The notes: generated from the sequence alone by a model not told the origin. A stretch of DNA of 64,000 bases from Aphanomyces cochlioides (GCA_019828595.1 JAHQRK010000002.1:992001-1056000); one strand, 5' to 3'; counted from the stretch's first letter, positions 21,003 through 34,100 are shown. Program-made: numbers and translations.

Positions 21003-21376
21003 ACAAAATTCCTCACAGATAACTCGGGATAATGAATGATCATATTCCATGTGCTGAACCCTCACGGCAACGGCTTGCACACAAATGACTCGCAGTCAAC
21101 GTGTAGTAAATTGGCACAGCACGCATGAAATTCACAAGACCAAGGCGGCAGTGCAGATGTCAATGTAAGCGACCTGAGTGCGTACTTGTGGAAAGAGTAT
21201 TGGAGACGTAATCTCGCGTTCTTGGTGTCATTGTAGTATGATGCCGTAGTTGTGAAGCACAGAGGTTCGCTTAGAGTAAGAGAGAAATACTGGACAGTTT
21301 GTCGATGTGATTGAGCCTGGTTTATGAGAGAACAGTCTTTGTGATGCAAGGTGGCTTTTATTGGAGTGAAAAATCA
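21003..21376. other. Noncoding spacer
   Basis: 3' flank of the 11-Cys gene. No gene or element seen. Sequence shared with the right-hand array begins abruptly at about 21377. Confidence 0.5.
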
Positions 21377-21595
21377 GGTCCTGTGCAGGCTTTGTAGAGA
21401 GGAAGAAGACTTTGGGTGTAATGATATGAATGGTAAAAAGAAAGTGCTCATTACAGTGGGTTTCATCCTCGACGGGGATGGATGCATCTTTGGGATTCAT
21501 GCGTTTACACTGTAAATGATGTCATAGCACTCGGGCGGGATCGATCCCTGGACCTCACAGACCCAGGCACTACACCACCAAGCCAATCAGGCTTC
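21377..21595 (-). repeat. tRNA-derived SINE-like repeat
   Basis: On minus, the 5' part from 21595 resembles a tRNA: an A-box-like TGGCTTGGTGG and a B-box-like GGGATCGATCCC about 35 bp later. A body follows that contains a 58-bp module found a second time, without the tRNA-like head, inside each array unit (52238-52295 in the first). No poly-A tail was seen. The SINE assignment is inference from these Pol III-like boxes. Confidence 0.45.
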
Positions 21596-22048
21596 TTACT
21601 TCAGTACGATTCTTTGTATATACGTATATCTCTTTCATAGATTACTCTCAATATCGATACATATCATATTACAAAGTACTCTTGATTTGAAAGCTCTCAA
21701 ACGTTATGTCGAGTACGTTCAAACGCTGTTTTGTGTTCCAACTCAACAGCATTATTGGTTTAGACTAAATTGCTTACTCATACAAGTTGCATTATTACGT
21801 CTTCATTTCAGTAGAGACAACATCAGGACTGCTCTATCACGTTGAGTTCTGAAGACTATCATTGGATAAGACAACCCAACTCAACAATTAAGCTATGTTG
21901 GCCCTGGATTATCAACACTCGGTCTACTTGAGGAAACGTCAGTACAACCTAAGGCACAAGTTTGAGATTAACAAGTCCGCTAGTAGAAGAAACCACTGTT
22001 GAGAGCTACACCTCGGCATAAAATGTTTCTACCGTGAACGGCTAAAAG

Positions 22049-22094
22049 TGGAGACGCCGGGGATTGAACCCGGGGCCTTCCGCATGCAAAGCGG
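22049..22094 (-). pseudogene. tRNA-Ala(UGC), 3' half, split by LINE1
   Basis: Matches the 3' half of the intact tRNA at 58201-58272: T-arm with CCGGG/CCCGG stem, acceptor 3' strand and anticodon arm. It breaks at the end of the anticodon-arm sequence, where LINE1 begins. A T4 run follows the tRNA 3' end. The matching 5' half is at 31091-31132. Confidence 0.9.
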
Positions 22095-24531
22095 TTAACT
22101 GAGTATATTAAAGAATTAATATGGCCCAAAAGGGCCGCAAACTAGACTTTCGATTTTGGCTTCATAGGTCGCATAATAAATATGTGTTGCGAAATGTGAC
22201 CTTGGAAGGTTCTTGTGGAAAATCGTCCAGTGTTGCTAAACCGAAATAGACTTGGGTGTGGGGTAATTTGGAGGAACCATGGCAGAAAGAAAATGTTGCA
22301 TGGCGATTCAGACTGTGAAAAAATTCAACAGTATAGAGAAAAGTCATACAAGCAACTTTCTTTTCATGGCCATCTTGATCCGAGTTGGTGGTGGCGAGAT
22401 ACAAGGCAATTTCGGGTTGACTGTGGAGGACTTGAAAATTTGTATACAAAAGTCTTGATAAAAATTCCAAGTGGAGGTACGCAGTGAAAAAGGCCAAGTA
22501 AATAAAAGCTTGAGTTGGGGTCGATCCATGAATAAATAAATCGACAGGAGAGGAAGGCCAAAAATTGACAAAAGGGTCGAAACAGAGTAAAATCAGGCCC
22601 AAGGAAAATAAATTGGCAAGAGGTAGGAGCCCAAAAAATCCAAAAAGGTCGTGGCCAATTTAATTCGACCTCAGGAGGCCGAATTAAATCGCTGGAACCA
22701 TGGGAAAAGCTGGGTTTGAGAGAAAAGACCATCCAAAATAAAATGTTCTTGGACGATTTGACCAGCCAAAAAAATCAACGAGGTCGGTCGTTCCATGACA
22801 AGCAAAGTTGATTTCAGGAGCGTCTTCATCGGAGTTGATGGTGGCGAGATAGAGGGAAAATCCCTTGTGGGTTGGGCTTTTGGGGTAAACCTCCCAAAAA
22901 TAATAAAAAAGGGTAAAATATTTGGGAGGTGCCATTTTGACATGCGCCATGTGCGGATAGGTCTCGAGCGCGAGCATCGTCGGAGCTGGATTTCGAACGG
23001 CGCCACGGTCCATGGAGCTACTTGGCAGGATCGTAGCCACGATACGTACGAAAGGATAGCGCACCATTAGAATCGCCATAGGTAGCGTGTAGCGGGAGAG
23101 CGCTAGCCAAAACCAGTGGTTTTTCCAATCGGGCGTCTCGGCGGCGAAACTTGATGGAGTCATAACTTCCGAACGGCTATGAGATAGATAGCCATACTTG
23201 GTGTCCTCCATCAATGGAGGGTAGCGATGGATGCACCATATTAATCGGTGCATACAGAGTCGTGTAGCTGAAATGAGCTACGATGGTCGTTTTGGAGCCT
23301 TATCGGCTCAAAATGGTTTGGAATCGGAAGTTGGGTTCCTGTGCTGCTATCATGGTGCTTGATAGCTCAAATCCATCGCGAGGACATTCTTGAGCCTCTC
23401 CAACTCTAAGTTGGACGATCGGAGTTGATTTGCATTCAGGAGCCATTCCGATGAGTTTTAGCCATTTCACCAAAAGTTGTCGGGGCGACGGCAAGTAGGT
23501 TCCAGGGCTTCAATCATCGCTCTTGATGGCTTAAAACACTCGTCTAGCCATGATAGGATGGAAAAGGGTCATAGCCGGTCGATTGGAAATGATTTGCGAC
23601 CTGTAGCCGACTTAAGGTTTTGTAGCCGGTGGATAGGGGTGGTTGACATTTTGGATTGAGGATTGCGAGCAAACCAGGATGTTTCAGGGCGTTCTAACGC
23701 TTTGGCTAGTCGTAATAAGTGGTGGAACCACCCATTAGACCCCTAGATGTCACTCAGTGACCGTAGGGAAAGCGTTCGAGTTGTCCTGGAGTTTCACCGG
23801 TTTGGGTGACAGTCCAAAATGGGTTCGTGGTTTTGAACCATAGATCTGCAATATGTGCTAGTTGGTGTCAGCATAGAGCTCGATTCAACTGAGGTAACAA
23901 GCCACTAAACGTAGAAATCCACGCAGTAGGTCGAGAGAAATTTCACTTTTGGTGACGGGTTGAAACCGGTTCAAAATGGGTGTCACCGAGTCGAATTTCC
24001 TTTCGAATTTTGTTTTACGAGTTTGGCGAGGTTTGAGCACTCGCAAACTGGCACATCTTGAGGAGGAGACATGGGAGAATCTTTTAGGCACAGTGGCGCA
24101 ATTTTCCCGAACAAAAAGTGTGCACTCGATTTTGAGATTTCGCCCCCAGGGGGAGACGTCGTAACAATTTCAAAGTGTTGTTGTGAGAGAATCACTGCAC
24201 TTTTTTGCAATCTAACGCTTGCGTTTGTCTGCTTGGGATGTCTAGCAACCCTGAAGACCATTTGAATGTCTGAAATGATCGTCAGGGCAATGCCAGAATT
24301 GTCGATAGTTTTGCCATTTTGGGTGAACGGATAAAGTCAAGTCGATTTTGTGAACGACTCGGCATGAGATAAAGTTACTTGGTGTGTTCATAGAGCTCTG
24401 TTAGCTGGGGCTAACGAGCCATCAAACGCATGAAAAGGCCAAGTGGGTCGCGAGAAAATCCACTTTGAGTTTTCCCATTGATATGGGTGACTTAGGTGAA
24501 TTTCTTCAAAGGTTGCAATATAACATGCCTT
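22095..24531 (-). other. LINE1 3' region (about 2.4 kb)
   Basis: Downstream of ORF2 with no clear domain on either strand. The last ~915 bp (22095 to about 23008) also form the truncated copy at 53404-54318 with only a few differences, so this end is what reverse transcription starts from. The 3' terminus is TTTAATATACTCAGTTAA on minus. Confidence 0.65.
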
Positions 24532-27500
24532 TTAAGGTTCCAAGGTCTCGTTTTGAGATTGTGGTAAGATTTGGGCAGAGAACCACTCATTCTGGTGCAA
24601 ACTATGAAGCACCGATGTCAAGGAAGCCTTCGTGGAGTCGTCCAAGGAGGCTCGATTGACTTGGTACAGATGCCGCTTTTGGACAGTCCAAGATGAAATG
24701 TTTATACGTCTCCACTTCATGACAAAAAATACAAGTGTTTGGGATATCGTCCGAGTACTTGAATTTGTATCGGAGAGGTAAGGCTCGTATAAGCAGTCGA
24801 TATATGAAAGCACTGTACGTTGGCAGAATAAATTTGGGCTGCCTGTGGAATGCGACCACTTTAATATTTTCCTTGTGGGCATAAAAATCCGAGGGTACCA
24901 ATAAATGCGCTGTGGGTAAACCTCCTGAGCTGATTTGGATTTAAATTCATGAGTTAAATCATCCAAGGTGGCATCAATAAAGGGTAAAAAGCCATCTTTA
25001 AAATTTCCAGCCCAAGTAATTTCGGTAGCCGTTTGCCGATAAGGTGTAGGCTGACGAAAATTAATTTCTGTGTCCTCGGGTGGAGATGGTAGGATAGACT
25101 TAAGTCTTCCGTGTAGAGCATACCACCATTTATGATCGGGAGTGGCTAAATGGCGTCTTGAGCATTGAGATTTAATCCAATCTAACGGGATTTTCCGATC
25201 CACAAGATTGCCATTTTCATCGAGTAGGTGGCGAACATGGGTAAAATTTAATTTTGCCAGTGATACAGCATAATCATAAGTCTTTGGATAGCAGTGTTCA
25301 AAGACAGTTTTCTCCAAGGGTAAGAATTGATTGTGCCAAAGCGGAAAATTTCCACCGACTTGGGCACGTATCGACCGCGAATAATCAATCGCTGCGTACC
25401 GTGGGAAATTTTAGTGGGTTTGGAGATAAGGATAACCATAGTCGAGTAAATGCTGACCAGAGAGGTGGAACCTTATCTTGGTGTAATATGGCTTTGTACA
25501 TACTAGAGTGTGGACTCATGAAAAGGAGATCATAAAAATTTCCCCATGGACTGAAGGCTCTGGAGAGTAAATATTCTCCAATGGATAGCCATGCTGGCAA
25601 TTTCGTTTGACCATACGAGTTGTGAGGTGGTGCTAGGAGTAGCTTGAAGCATTTAAAGGTCATGACCCGGTGTAGTTTTGACCACCAGTGGGTAGGCGAT
25701 TTAAATCCGAGATCACCTTGTGCTTTTGGAAGGAAAATAATGTCCGAGTTGAATTGATGCAAATGACGTTGAGTTGAATATGGATCAATTGTATCGCCGT
25801 GAATAAATCGCTTGGCGACCTTGTCGAATAGTTTGGCATATTCTTTGTCGATCGGAATAAATTGGAGTTGATACCAGAGCACAGGAAAACAAATTGACCT
25901 TAGGATTGTCACTTTTCCGGGTAGAGTTCGTGCTCGATAAGACCATAATTGTGTTCTTGAGACCAATTTCTCCAATAGCGAATTTAAACGTGCTGTGGCT
26001 GTGATGTTGGGAGAAATTAAAAGGCCCAACGATTTAGCAGGTTTGTCATCAGTAATAGCCAAAGGTGCCAGGTCTGGAGGTAAATTGGCATGGGTTAATA
26101 ATTCTGTCTTGGAGAGATTTAACTTGAAACCAGAGACATCACAGAATTTTTTGACAATGTCGAGTTGGAGTTGCAACGTCGATGCATTTTTGGAGTACAA
26201 TTGGGAGTCGTCTGCATAATAGCTCCCGGTGTGAGTGTGATGACCAATTCGTATGCCCAAATCTTTTCTCTTGCGTATGGCTAAACACATAGGTTCTAGC
26301 GCCAAGACAAATAAAAGAGGTGATAATGGGTCGCCTTGTAAAACACCACGTTGGATCTTAAATGGGTTGGATAAATGTCCATTGACAATAATTCGTCCAC
26401 GACGATTTGAATAAAGCACTTTGACCATGTTGAGAAAGGACGGTGGAAAATTAAATTCCTTCAGGGTTGCCAATAAATAGGAATGGTTGACCCTATCAAA
26501 GGCTTTTTCAAAGTCCAAGAGGGCCACAATAGACTCGGAGGAATAAAACTTCATAAAGTGATTCAGGTCTTCCAAGCGCAGTAAATTGGTTTGGATTGAT
26601 CGACCACGAAACCTGTTTGATCCGGGTGGACTATCGACTGAATGATTCTCTGCATTCGTTCTGCAAGGACCATTGTGAGGATTTTCACGTCGATATTGAC
26701 CAAGCTGGTGGGACGGTAATTTTTTGGGAGTAGTTTGTCGTCCTTTTTGTACAGCAGTACAATTAAACTTGTCAATTGGGAGGGTGCCAAGTTGGAGTTA
26801 GAGTTGATTTGGTAATAGTATAGCATTTCCAAAGCCAGGGACCATTCATGGGGAAACATTTTCAAAATTTCGTAGGGCAGTGAATTTGGCCCAGGAGTTG
26901 AATTCCGTTTGGAGTGTTTAATGGCAAAATAAAATTCGTTTGTCGTGAGAGGAGCTCCAATAAATCTCTTGTCGTCGATATTGAGTCGGCGAGATATCAG
27001 AGTTTTTAAATACTTGACCATTCTTTCCTTGTCAACTGCCTCATGGTCGCCATACAGGTCAGAATAAAACTCGTGGAGTGTCGAGGAAATTGATTGTTGA
27101 TCAGAAGCAATATTTCCATTGGACATTTTGAGTGCCTTGAAGGGAGATTTTTGTAAAGGGATTGTGCGAGGTGGCTTCAGGTGAAATTTGGTACACCTTT
27201 CCGCTTTCTCGAGATGAGTTTGCATAGCAGTATCTTCCCGTAGGACTTTTTTCCTGTCATGATATTCATGTATGGCAGCTTGAATTGTTTTGATACGTGC
27301 CATCAAGGACGCACATGGGGCGTTTTGGTAATCCCGAATCAATAAAGCCAAATCCATAGATAATTTCTTGAGAGGCCTTTGTTGATTTTCGACCAACTCG
27401 TCGTGTAGGTATTTTAATTGATTTCGCATGTTGGTGATCATGGTGTCGAAATGTAGACCAACATTTGAGTTTAATTGGGTCTTGGTAAGGAAGGTTTCAA

Positions 27501-28379
27501 GTTGACGAGAGATAATTAATTTGGCCTTGTCATTGTTGAGAACCCATTGTGGTGTTTTCCATGGACCAGGTCCCATTGATACTGCTGGACGTTTGGTCAA
27601 TAATTTGCAGGGAGTGTGGTCAGCATGAGGAATTAGTTCCAGGTGACGAAATTTCAGATGACGTAGGGATGCCATAGCAGACGAGATGAAAATATAGTCA
27701 AGCCGATTGACAAATTTTGGACTTGTGAAAGCACGTTTCAGTGGATTTTGTTGACGGAAAATGTCAACGAGGTGTAAATCTTGTAGCCATAGGTTGAGTT
27801 CATATGAGCCATGGGTCGCATGAGTCGGCATGAATCTAATGTTGGGGAGAAAATAACGTTAAAGTCGCCACCAACAATATGAAAAGCTTCGGGTGGAAAA
27901 TCGCGAGGCAGATCATTAAAAAAATCCACACGGTCGTGATAGTCGTACGGTGCATAGATGTTGTGAATAAAAACCGGGATATTGTCCAGAGTGGCCGATA
28001 TAAGTAAATAACGACCACGGAGGAGAGGTTTGTCCCAAGAGTGGTTTAAATTGGTGCAATTGTCCAGAGGGCAGTCAGGATGAATAAATGTAGCAAGGCC
28101 TCCAGTAGGATGAGAGGTATGGCTGATGGAATAAATTGGCTCCTCGTAGAAGAAAGTGCCTTGTTGGTTGGTATGTTTTTTCCAGTAGAAATTGATTTTG
28201 CCATGGTCGCTGGGGTAAGGCAGTCGAGTTTCTTGGATAAGTGAGATAGAGTTTTTGAGGAGAAAGTTCTTGAGAAGGTGGTGGAAAGAGTTGGAGAGAC
28301 CATTTGTGTTGAGAGAAAACAAGCTAATATCCCAGTCGATAATGGCTTGTGGTAGCGCGTTAATTGTGGTCACGGTCAT
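24532..28379 (-). pseudogene. LINE1 ORF2: APE endonuclease plus reverse transcriptase, frameshifted
   Basis: ATG at 28379, 100 nt after the ORF1 stop. Endonuclease words: FSLNTNGLS, LIQETRL, NIYAPYD, VGGDFNVIF and, after a frameshift near 27840, NRLDYIF and LIPHADHTP. RT words: NSTPGPNSLPYE, NYRPTSLVNIDVKI, then after a frameshift near 26570 LLDFEKAFDRV, QRGVLQGDPLSPLLFVLALEP and the catalytic YYADDSQLYS. Further breaks occur near 25350 and 24900. The C-terminal CIFCHEVETYKHFILDC resembles the zinc-binding domain seen after many LINE RTs. With these breaks the copy cannot make an active enzyme. Confidence 0.85.
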
Positions 28380-28479
28380 GATTAATATTTGGGTTTTGAT
28401 TTTTTGACTTCAAGTCGTTGTGTTGGTTTGGGTCGGGGTGTGGTGATTGTGGTTTTAATTGATTTTGTGTGTTGGCGAG

Positions 28480-31010
28480 TCAATTGGAGTCTGCATTGTC
28501 ACCATCGCCAAGTTCTTTGTAGTCGAGTTCAGGAGCCTTTTCGTCCGGAAGTAAAGTTAACAAGGCATCAGTATCCGAGTCAAAACACTTCGTAGGGTCA
28601 ATTGTTTGGAGTGCCAGATCTTTCACAATATGGCTCAACTCTTCTTCAATTTTATGATGTTGCACCAGGTTTCCAGCAGCAGGACTGGAAATTAATTTAA
28701 TCAAGGAGGCGTCCGTGATTAAATTGCAATTGGGCCAACGGTGGACTTTGTCTTTCAGGCACAGATTAATATACTCATCGTTCGTATAAGCTTCAGGTGC
28801 TCTGTTGGACAGAAATAGATCGATTGCTGCTAGAGATCTTCTCATGTGGTAGTCTTCGTCATTTGGACACAAACTTTGGAATAGATTTGTGGGGCTGTAA
28901 TTTTCAGGAGGATGGCCATGCTGTTTTTGGTAGTACGAGGTAAATCGTTCTTCATCAATAGCTTGCATGGGATTTTCTCCAGCCATTAAACGTATAATTC
29001 CTCTCGAGGCAATTAAATTGGATGCGATTTTGCGAGATTTTGGGTCCATATAGATATTTCCAATAAAGCCAGGTTGGTTGAGGGTTTCATCATGAAATAC
29101 CAATGGGTTGGTGGATTCATTCAGTTTTTTCTTCAGCTCTGTGATTTGAGCCTTCACTTTGGCTCCTGCTGGTTTCGTAGAGGCTGGAATTTTTTTGGGT
29201 ATCGTTGATTTTGGGGACGAAGCAGGACGTTTTTTGGGCGTGTCGATAGGAACGATATCAAGATGGAATCGAGGAACCGTTGTGCCTGGTGTTGTCACGT
29301 CAGAGTCGTCTGAGCTGAGGATAGCGAATCGATTTTGTGTTGGAATCGAGGTAGCTGATATTTTGTATTGGGGACCTTGAATAAAACCGGCTCGAGTTGG
29401 TTTAAATTCGTCCTGGGATAAATTGGGTTTGTCTGTGAGAATAATTTTATTCTCGCTCGAGCCCTTGGGTGATTGTGGAGGATTTAATATCTTCTTGGGT
29501 TGAGCTACCATTTCTTCCTCTTCGATATTTGATTTCTCCTCTTGTTCCATGTCCACATCGCTTGACAGGTCGACAAAGTTTTCCTTGTCATTTTGATTTT
29601 CCTTGGGATCGGCATTAGGGGATTCGGAGTTTCCAGTTGTGCCAGTATTTTCCTTCGGGGTGTTTGGTGGTTGGTTTTCTGTCGATGGATTTTCGGGAGC
29701 ATCGGTTTTTTCCTCTGTAGCGTTTTCCTCGACATGGTCTGTATTCTTTTTAGCGTCGTCTTTTTGTTTGGCTTTTTCAAGTCTAGCTTGAACGCTGGGA
29801 GGGACCGTTTGATTGAGGGACCGAATTTTATGTTGAAAAACATAAACTTGGTTTTGGATCTGGATCTCGATGTCTCTCAGAGGCTCGCCTCCATCATCTG
29901 GTACCAATGCCAAAGGAGGAGTTTCGGAGTCAAAAAGGACTCGAAATTGGGTCGAGCGTAATAGATTGTCAGTACTGGGGTTAAAACCAACAATGACGCA
30001 GTGAGTGAGCTCTTCCAACTTTTTCAAAATCGCTTTTTGAATATCGTGATCCACCAGGTTGTTGAAAGTAATAAAATAAAGTTTCGAGTGGGGAGAATAT
30101 TCAGGCACAGTAAATTCTTGTTTTCCCAGACGAAGGGAGGTTCCACAAGTTTTGCGCAATAAATCATCGTCATAAAACGTCAAAGAGAGAGTAGTCGGGT
30201 TTTTCTTGTGGAACAGAATTTCCTTGAATTTCGATTCCCAAAGCGTACCCGGGTTTTGGGTAATTAAATTCGCTCGGATTTGGTAGTCCCTGACTTGACG
30301 GAAAGCTTCTCCCAGAGGAATGTCCACAGTGCAAGCCTTCGAGGATGGAGTTTTCAAGATGTCTTCAATGAATTCATCCATAGCAGTAGGGTTTTGGCGG
30401 AATTCTCGAGCTTGTCGAATTAATTCTTCCAATTCAGAGTCGTCAATGGGATGCCCACCAGTGTTGCGAACCAATTGGGTTTTCACATGACGGGCTCCTT
30501 CCCATACATTATTTTTCTTCGAGTTGGTTTTTTTTGCCTTCGTTGTTGGACGAAGCTTGTTTTTTTGGGGTTGGAGGGTTTGGCAGGAGGGTTTGTCCCA
30601 GCTTTGGAGGGATTTTTCGAATTAGGTAAAACTCGTTCATGAGGGGTGCCGTCAGGATGGGTAATATTCTCCCCAGGCTTGTCAGAATCCTTGTGTAATT
30701 TGCCACCATTGGCGTCAGAGGCAGGTTTTTCGTTGGAACCATTAATTTCCATACCCATTCCTGCATCCTCGGATCCATTTTTTTTGTCCATATTTGGACC
30801 AGTGTCACCACCTAAGTCAACACAATCTTGGTTGGAAACATTTTCCCTACGAAGAGAGTCGGACGCAGCGGCGCTGTTCCTAGAGGAAGGAGGTTTTTCA
30901 GCGGCTTCTCGGCTCGGACCGGGCGTCGCTTGGCTAGGGTCAGGCGTCGATTCACGTTGAGCGAATCGAGACACCGTCGAAAGGATGATTTTTTTCGCGC
31001 TAGAGGCCAT
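28480..31010 (-). pseudogene. LINE1 ORF1 (nucleic-acid-binding type), one frameshift
   Basis: Starts at ATG 31010 (MASSAKKIILSTVSRFAQ). The first 160 residues are Ser/Pro/Lys-rich and low in complexity. The frame changes in an A8 run near 30524-30531 and continues as KKNNVWEGARHVKTQLV to a stop at 28480. A middle region (LYFITFNNLVDHDIQ, IVGFNPSTDNLL) may be an RRM-like fold, followed by an acidic low-complexity stretch and a helical C-terminal region. LINE ORF1 proteins package the RNA; that role is inferred from position. Confidence 0.7.
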
Positions 31011-31090
31011 GACGTTGTCGAAAGCACCTAAAAAGCAAGAGTTTCCGTTGGGGGGCTGGGGTAGTTTAACCTACAAAGCAAAAACGAAAG

Positions 31091-31132
31091 TCCGCATGCA
31101 AAGCGGACGCGCTACCACTGCGCTACCCCCCC
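31091..31132 (-). pseudogene. tRNA-Ala(UGC), 5' half, split by LINE1
   Basis: On minus it reads acceptor G-run, TA, D-arm GCGC-AGTGGTA-GCGC and anticodon arm. It matches the intact gene at 58201-58272 except in the acceptor, where T at position 6 is now G and would mispair. Its partner is 22049-22094. Confidence 0.9.
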
Positions 31133-34100
31133 CACTTTTACTTTTGCCGTCAACCACTCAAGTCAACAGCCAAAGTAAGGTACCCTTCGATCAATGTCGT
31201 CTCCCGCCGCCGCTACCGCCGCCGATGCTACTAAGCCTTCTCTCCCGAATGTCTCCTCCGTGGAGAACCTCGACCCTTGCGGTCCACAAGTGGACGAGCA
31301 GGGTGCGACGCCGTCTCCTCACGTCGACGAAGTCCCTGTCGAATCCAACGCGAGTGAGTCCGACAAGCGACACGAAGACGGATTTGACCACGCCGAAGAT
31401 GCCAATATGTCCCAACAAGCCTCTCCAACCAATCATGCCAGCGATCCTGCGCCGCGACGTGTTGTAATTGACCTCTCTGATCCCGCCGACGCCCCGCCAC
31501 GTGTGATTCCTCCCGAAAAAGAACAAGACCAACCCAAGAAGTTGTCCTATGCCGACCTACTCAAGGGCGGCCAAGACAACGCACCGCCAAAACGAGTCAA
31601 GACTGTCGTCAACCGTCCCAAGCCTGAGTACCTCAGCAAACTCATCGACCTCGCAAGCCAAGAAGATGCAAACGAGGAAGACTTGCTTGAGGCCATCTCG
31701 CAGGCGACTCCAGTCAAGGTCAAGAAGACCACCACTACGATGTGGATCGAAACTGATGGAGCCTTCTCCGACAAAGCCTATACCAATGAGAAGATCATCG
31801 ACGCGATCTTCAAGGAAAACCAAGATGCCGAGTGGGCGTATCTCCTATTGGAGTTCGTTCAGCTCAACAAAACACGCACCGGCGACATCGTCGTGTCCAT
31901 TACCTCGCGCGACGTAAAGGACATGCTCGCTGGGAAAACCATTTCGACCTTCGGCAAGGAGTTCACGATTCCAGTGCCTACGGTCAAGGTCAGCGGATCA
32001 TCTCAAGAATCGAACGACCCGATGGACAAGTTCTTCTTCATGGACATGTCGGCATTCGATTCAACTTCGACTCTGCCAAGCTCTTCCGTTTGCTACGACG
32101 TTTGAAGATGAAGCCAATCTTTCAAGCGTATCGGCAACACATACCCAATGTCTCCTGCCAGTCCAATGTGTGGCGCGTCTACTTCTTGGAGGCAGAAGTC
32201 CCCAAACAACTCGTTGTCAATGGTCATCCAGCAGACCGACTGAAGATGGATGGTGTGGCCTACAATGTATTTGTCAAGAACTTCCAACGCTCAGCCTCTC
32301 GCACCTCTTCGGTCTCGCCTCATTGCTTGGACTTGGATCACGCCGCCGCGATGATGCAAGGTCCAGAGAAGCAAGTGCCAAAACCAGAAGGCCAAGGCGA
32401 AGAGGATCCAGGAGCCAAACATACCAAACGCGCCAAAGTCAACGATGAAAAAGAACACGAAAAACCTAGAGTCCAAGATCAGGGTGAAGAGTCACAAAGC
32501 ATGGAAGGGATGCCTCCTCCCCATACTGAGCCAGAACCAAATGAAGAACCTTTACTCCAGGGTGAAGGTGAAGAACCACAAGAGATGGAAGTCTCACCTC
32601 TTGAAATCGAGCCAATTGTCCCTTCTGCGCCACCGCAGTTGAGTACCAACATGGAAGTCGATCCAAAATCTACTAAACGCACTACGAGTCAATCAATCGA
32701 TGAAGATAGATTTGTTGTACCTCGCATATCGTGGGCTTCCGACAACTTCTTCAATGTACTCTCAACCATCGAGGCAACTGCTAAGCCAGTGGATTCTCAA
32801 CATGAAACACCAACACGTGTGTACATACCTATGATCACGAAGATCCCCGAAGATAGCATGCAGGCGCGCGACGCCTTCGTCAAGAAGCAACATGTTGTCG
32901 ACCACAAGCTTTGCTGGCACCCAGACAACCTCACCATGGTGGAGCTCGTCCAAGTGCTCCAAGCCAGTGTCGAGGAAGGAGCTGCCTTCCAACATCACAA
33001 CCAAGCCAACACCACCGACATATCCGGAACGGAACTCGATGTCGTGGACTACATCCGTAGATGCAACGTCGACGCCCTATGGAAAGTGGTGCACTCGCAC
33101 ACTCAAAACATGAACGTCGTCCTGACCAAGTTAGCCACGCATACGTACAGTGATTTCCTCAAGGTTGTCCGTATGCATGCTTGGCAACGTTGGATGTCGG
33201 CGACACAACTACCAGTGGTTGATTCATTCACGAATGGATTCAAGTTTACCTTTCAAGAACATCCAAAGTGGACACGACTTGAAGAAATCTCGAGTGTCTC
33301 AGACTTCTTCGAGGCAGCGCCAAAACACCCCGCCTTCCCCACTGATCAAGTGGAAGATGCACTCGCTGCATTTGAACTATGGCTCGCTGTTCAAGCTCCG
33401 TTAGTCTTCAGAAATGACGAGTGGATTCTATACCTCACTCGACAGCCAGTATCATGGCTTCCAACCAAGTATGGCCGCATGTTGGCTCCAACCACGTTGT
33501 GGGCTTTGCTCAAGTCGCCGTTTGGGCAATACTTTGCTGAAGAGCTCAATCGCGTGTGCAAAACCGAGATGTTTTCACGGATATGGCAACTCAGTGTCGA
33601 TGCCTACCAGCCTACAGACAGCTCGTTAACAGCATTCGCTGGCAACGACAAAACCCGCCTGCAACGCAGGAACAATTTGTTGTACTAAGGTCCTCGCGGC
33701 TTCAGTACAACCACCTTCATCGCATCCAAACCAACAACCACCACAGCCAACGTTCCCCAACTCTTCACTTGTCAACTTGTCCATCGTGACGGCCAACATC
33801 AATGGTCTGTCTCGAGACAATGGAAACCAACTTGTCAACAACATGATCACACGGAACGAGATCGTTGCCCTACAAGAAACCAAATTTGCAAGTGAGAAGA
33901 AATTCTCCACGTTCATGTTTCACCTTGATCACGCTCTTGGTCATGACAAGTACTTCATTGCTGCCAATGACCATCGGCTTCTGGGAGGCGAACTTGAACA
34001 ATACCGATCTGTGGCGTCGCCATGATCTTCCAACACACCATCCCTGGCTTCAACACACTTCACCATGAACGCCAATACGACATCGAAGATCGCTACATGG

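Larger units (their letters stand above)
21377..22094. repeat. 718-bp segment duplicated from the tRNA-Ala array
   Basis: This segment matches 52686-53403 over the same length (718 bp) with few differences, and the same parts of the later units. It contains a SINE-like repeat, a spacer of about 450 bp and the 3' half of a tRNA-Ala gene. It shows that the LINE1 insertion here hit a locus paralogous to the array at 50-64 kb. Confidence 0.85.
22095..31090 (-). mobile_element. LINE1: full-length APE-type LINE inserted in tRNA-Ala
   Basis: About 9.0 kb, 5' end at 31090 and 3' end at 22095, with ORF1, ORF2 (APE endonuclease, RT, zinc-finger-like C-terminus) and a 2.4-kb 3' region. Flanked by a 16-bp target duplication TCCGCATGCAAAGCGG (22079-22094 and 31091-31106), which is the anticodon arm of tRNA-Ala. 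It lies in the same orientation as the tRNA. No poly-A tail; the 3' end is AT-rich. Several frameshifts break both ORFs. A 5'-truncated relative at 53404-54318 uses the same site. Fits the L1-like group of non-LTR elements; clade not proven. Confidence 0.9.

Noticed and set aside
22162..23253. Minus-strand frames in the LINE1 3' region as an extra protein domain
   Set aside because: Frames overlap in several phases, have no clear motif and are only partly kept in the truncated copy.
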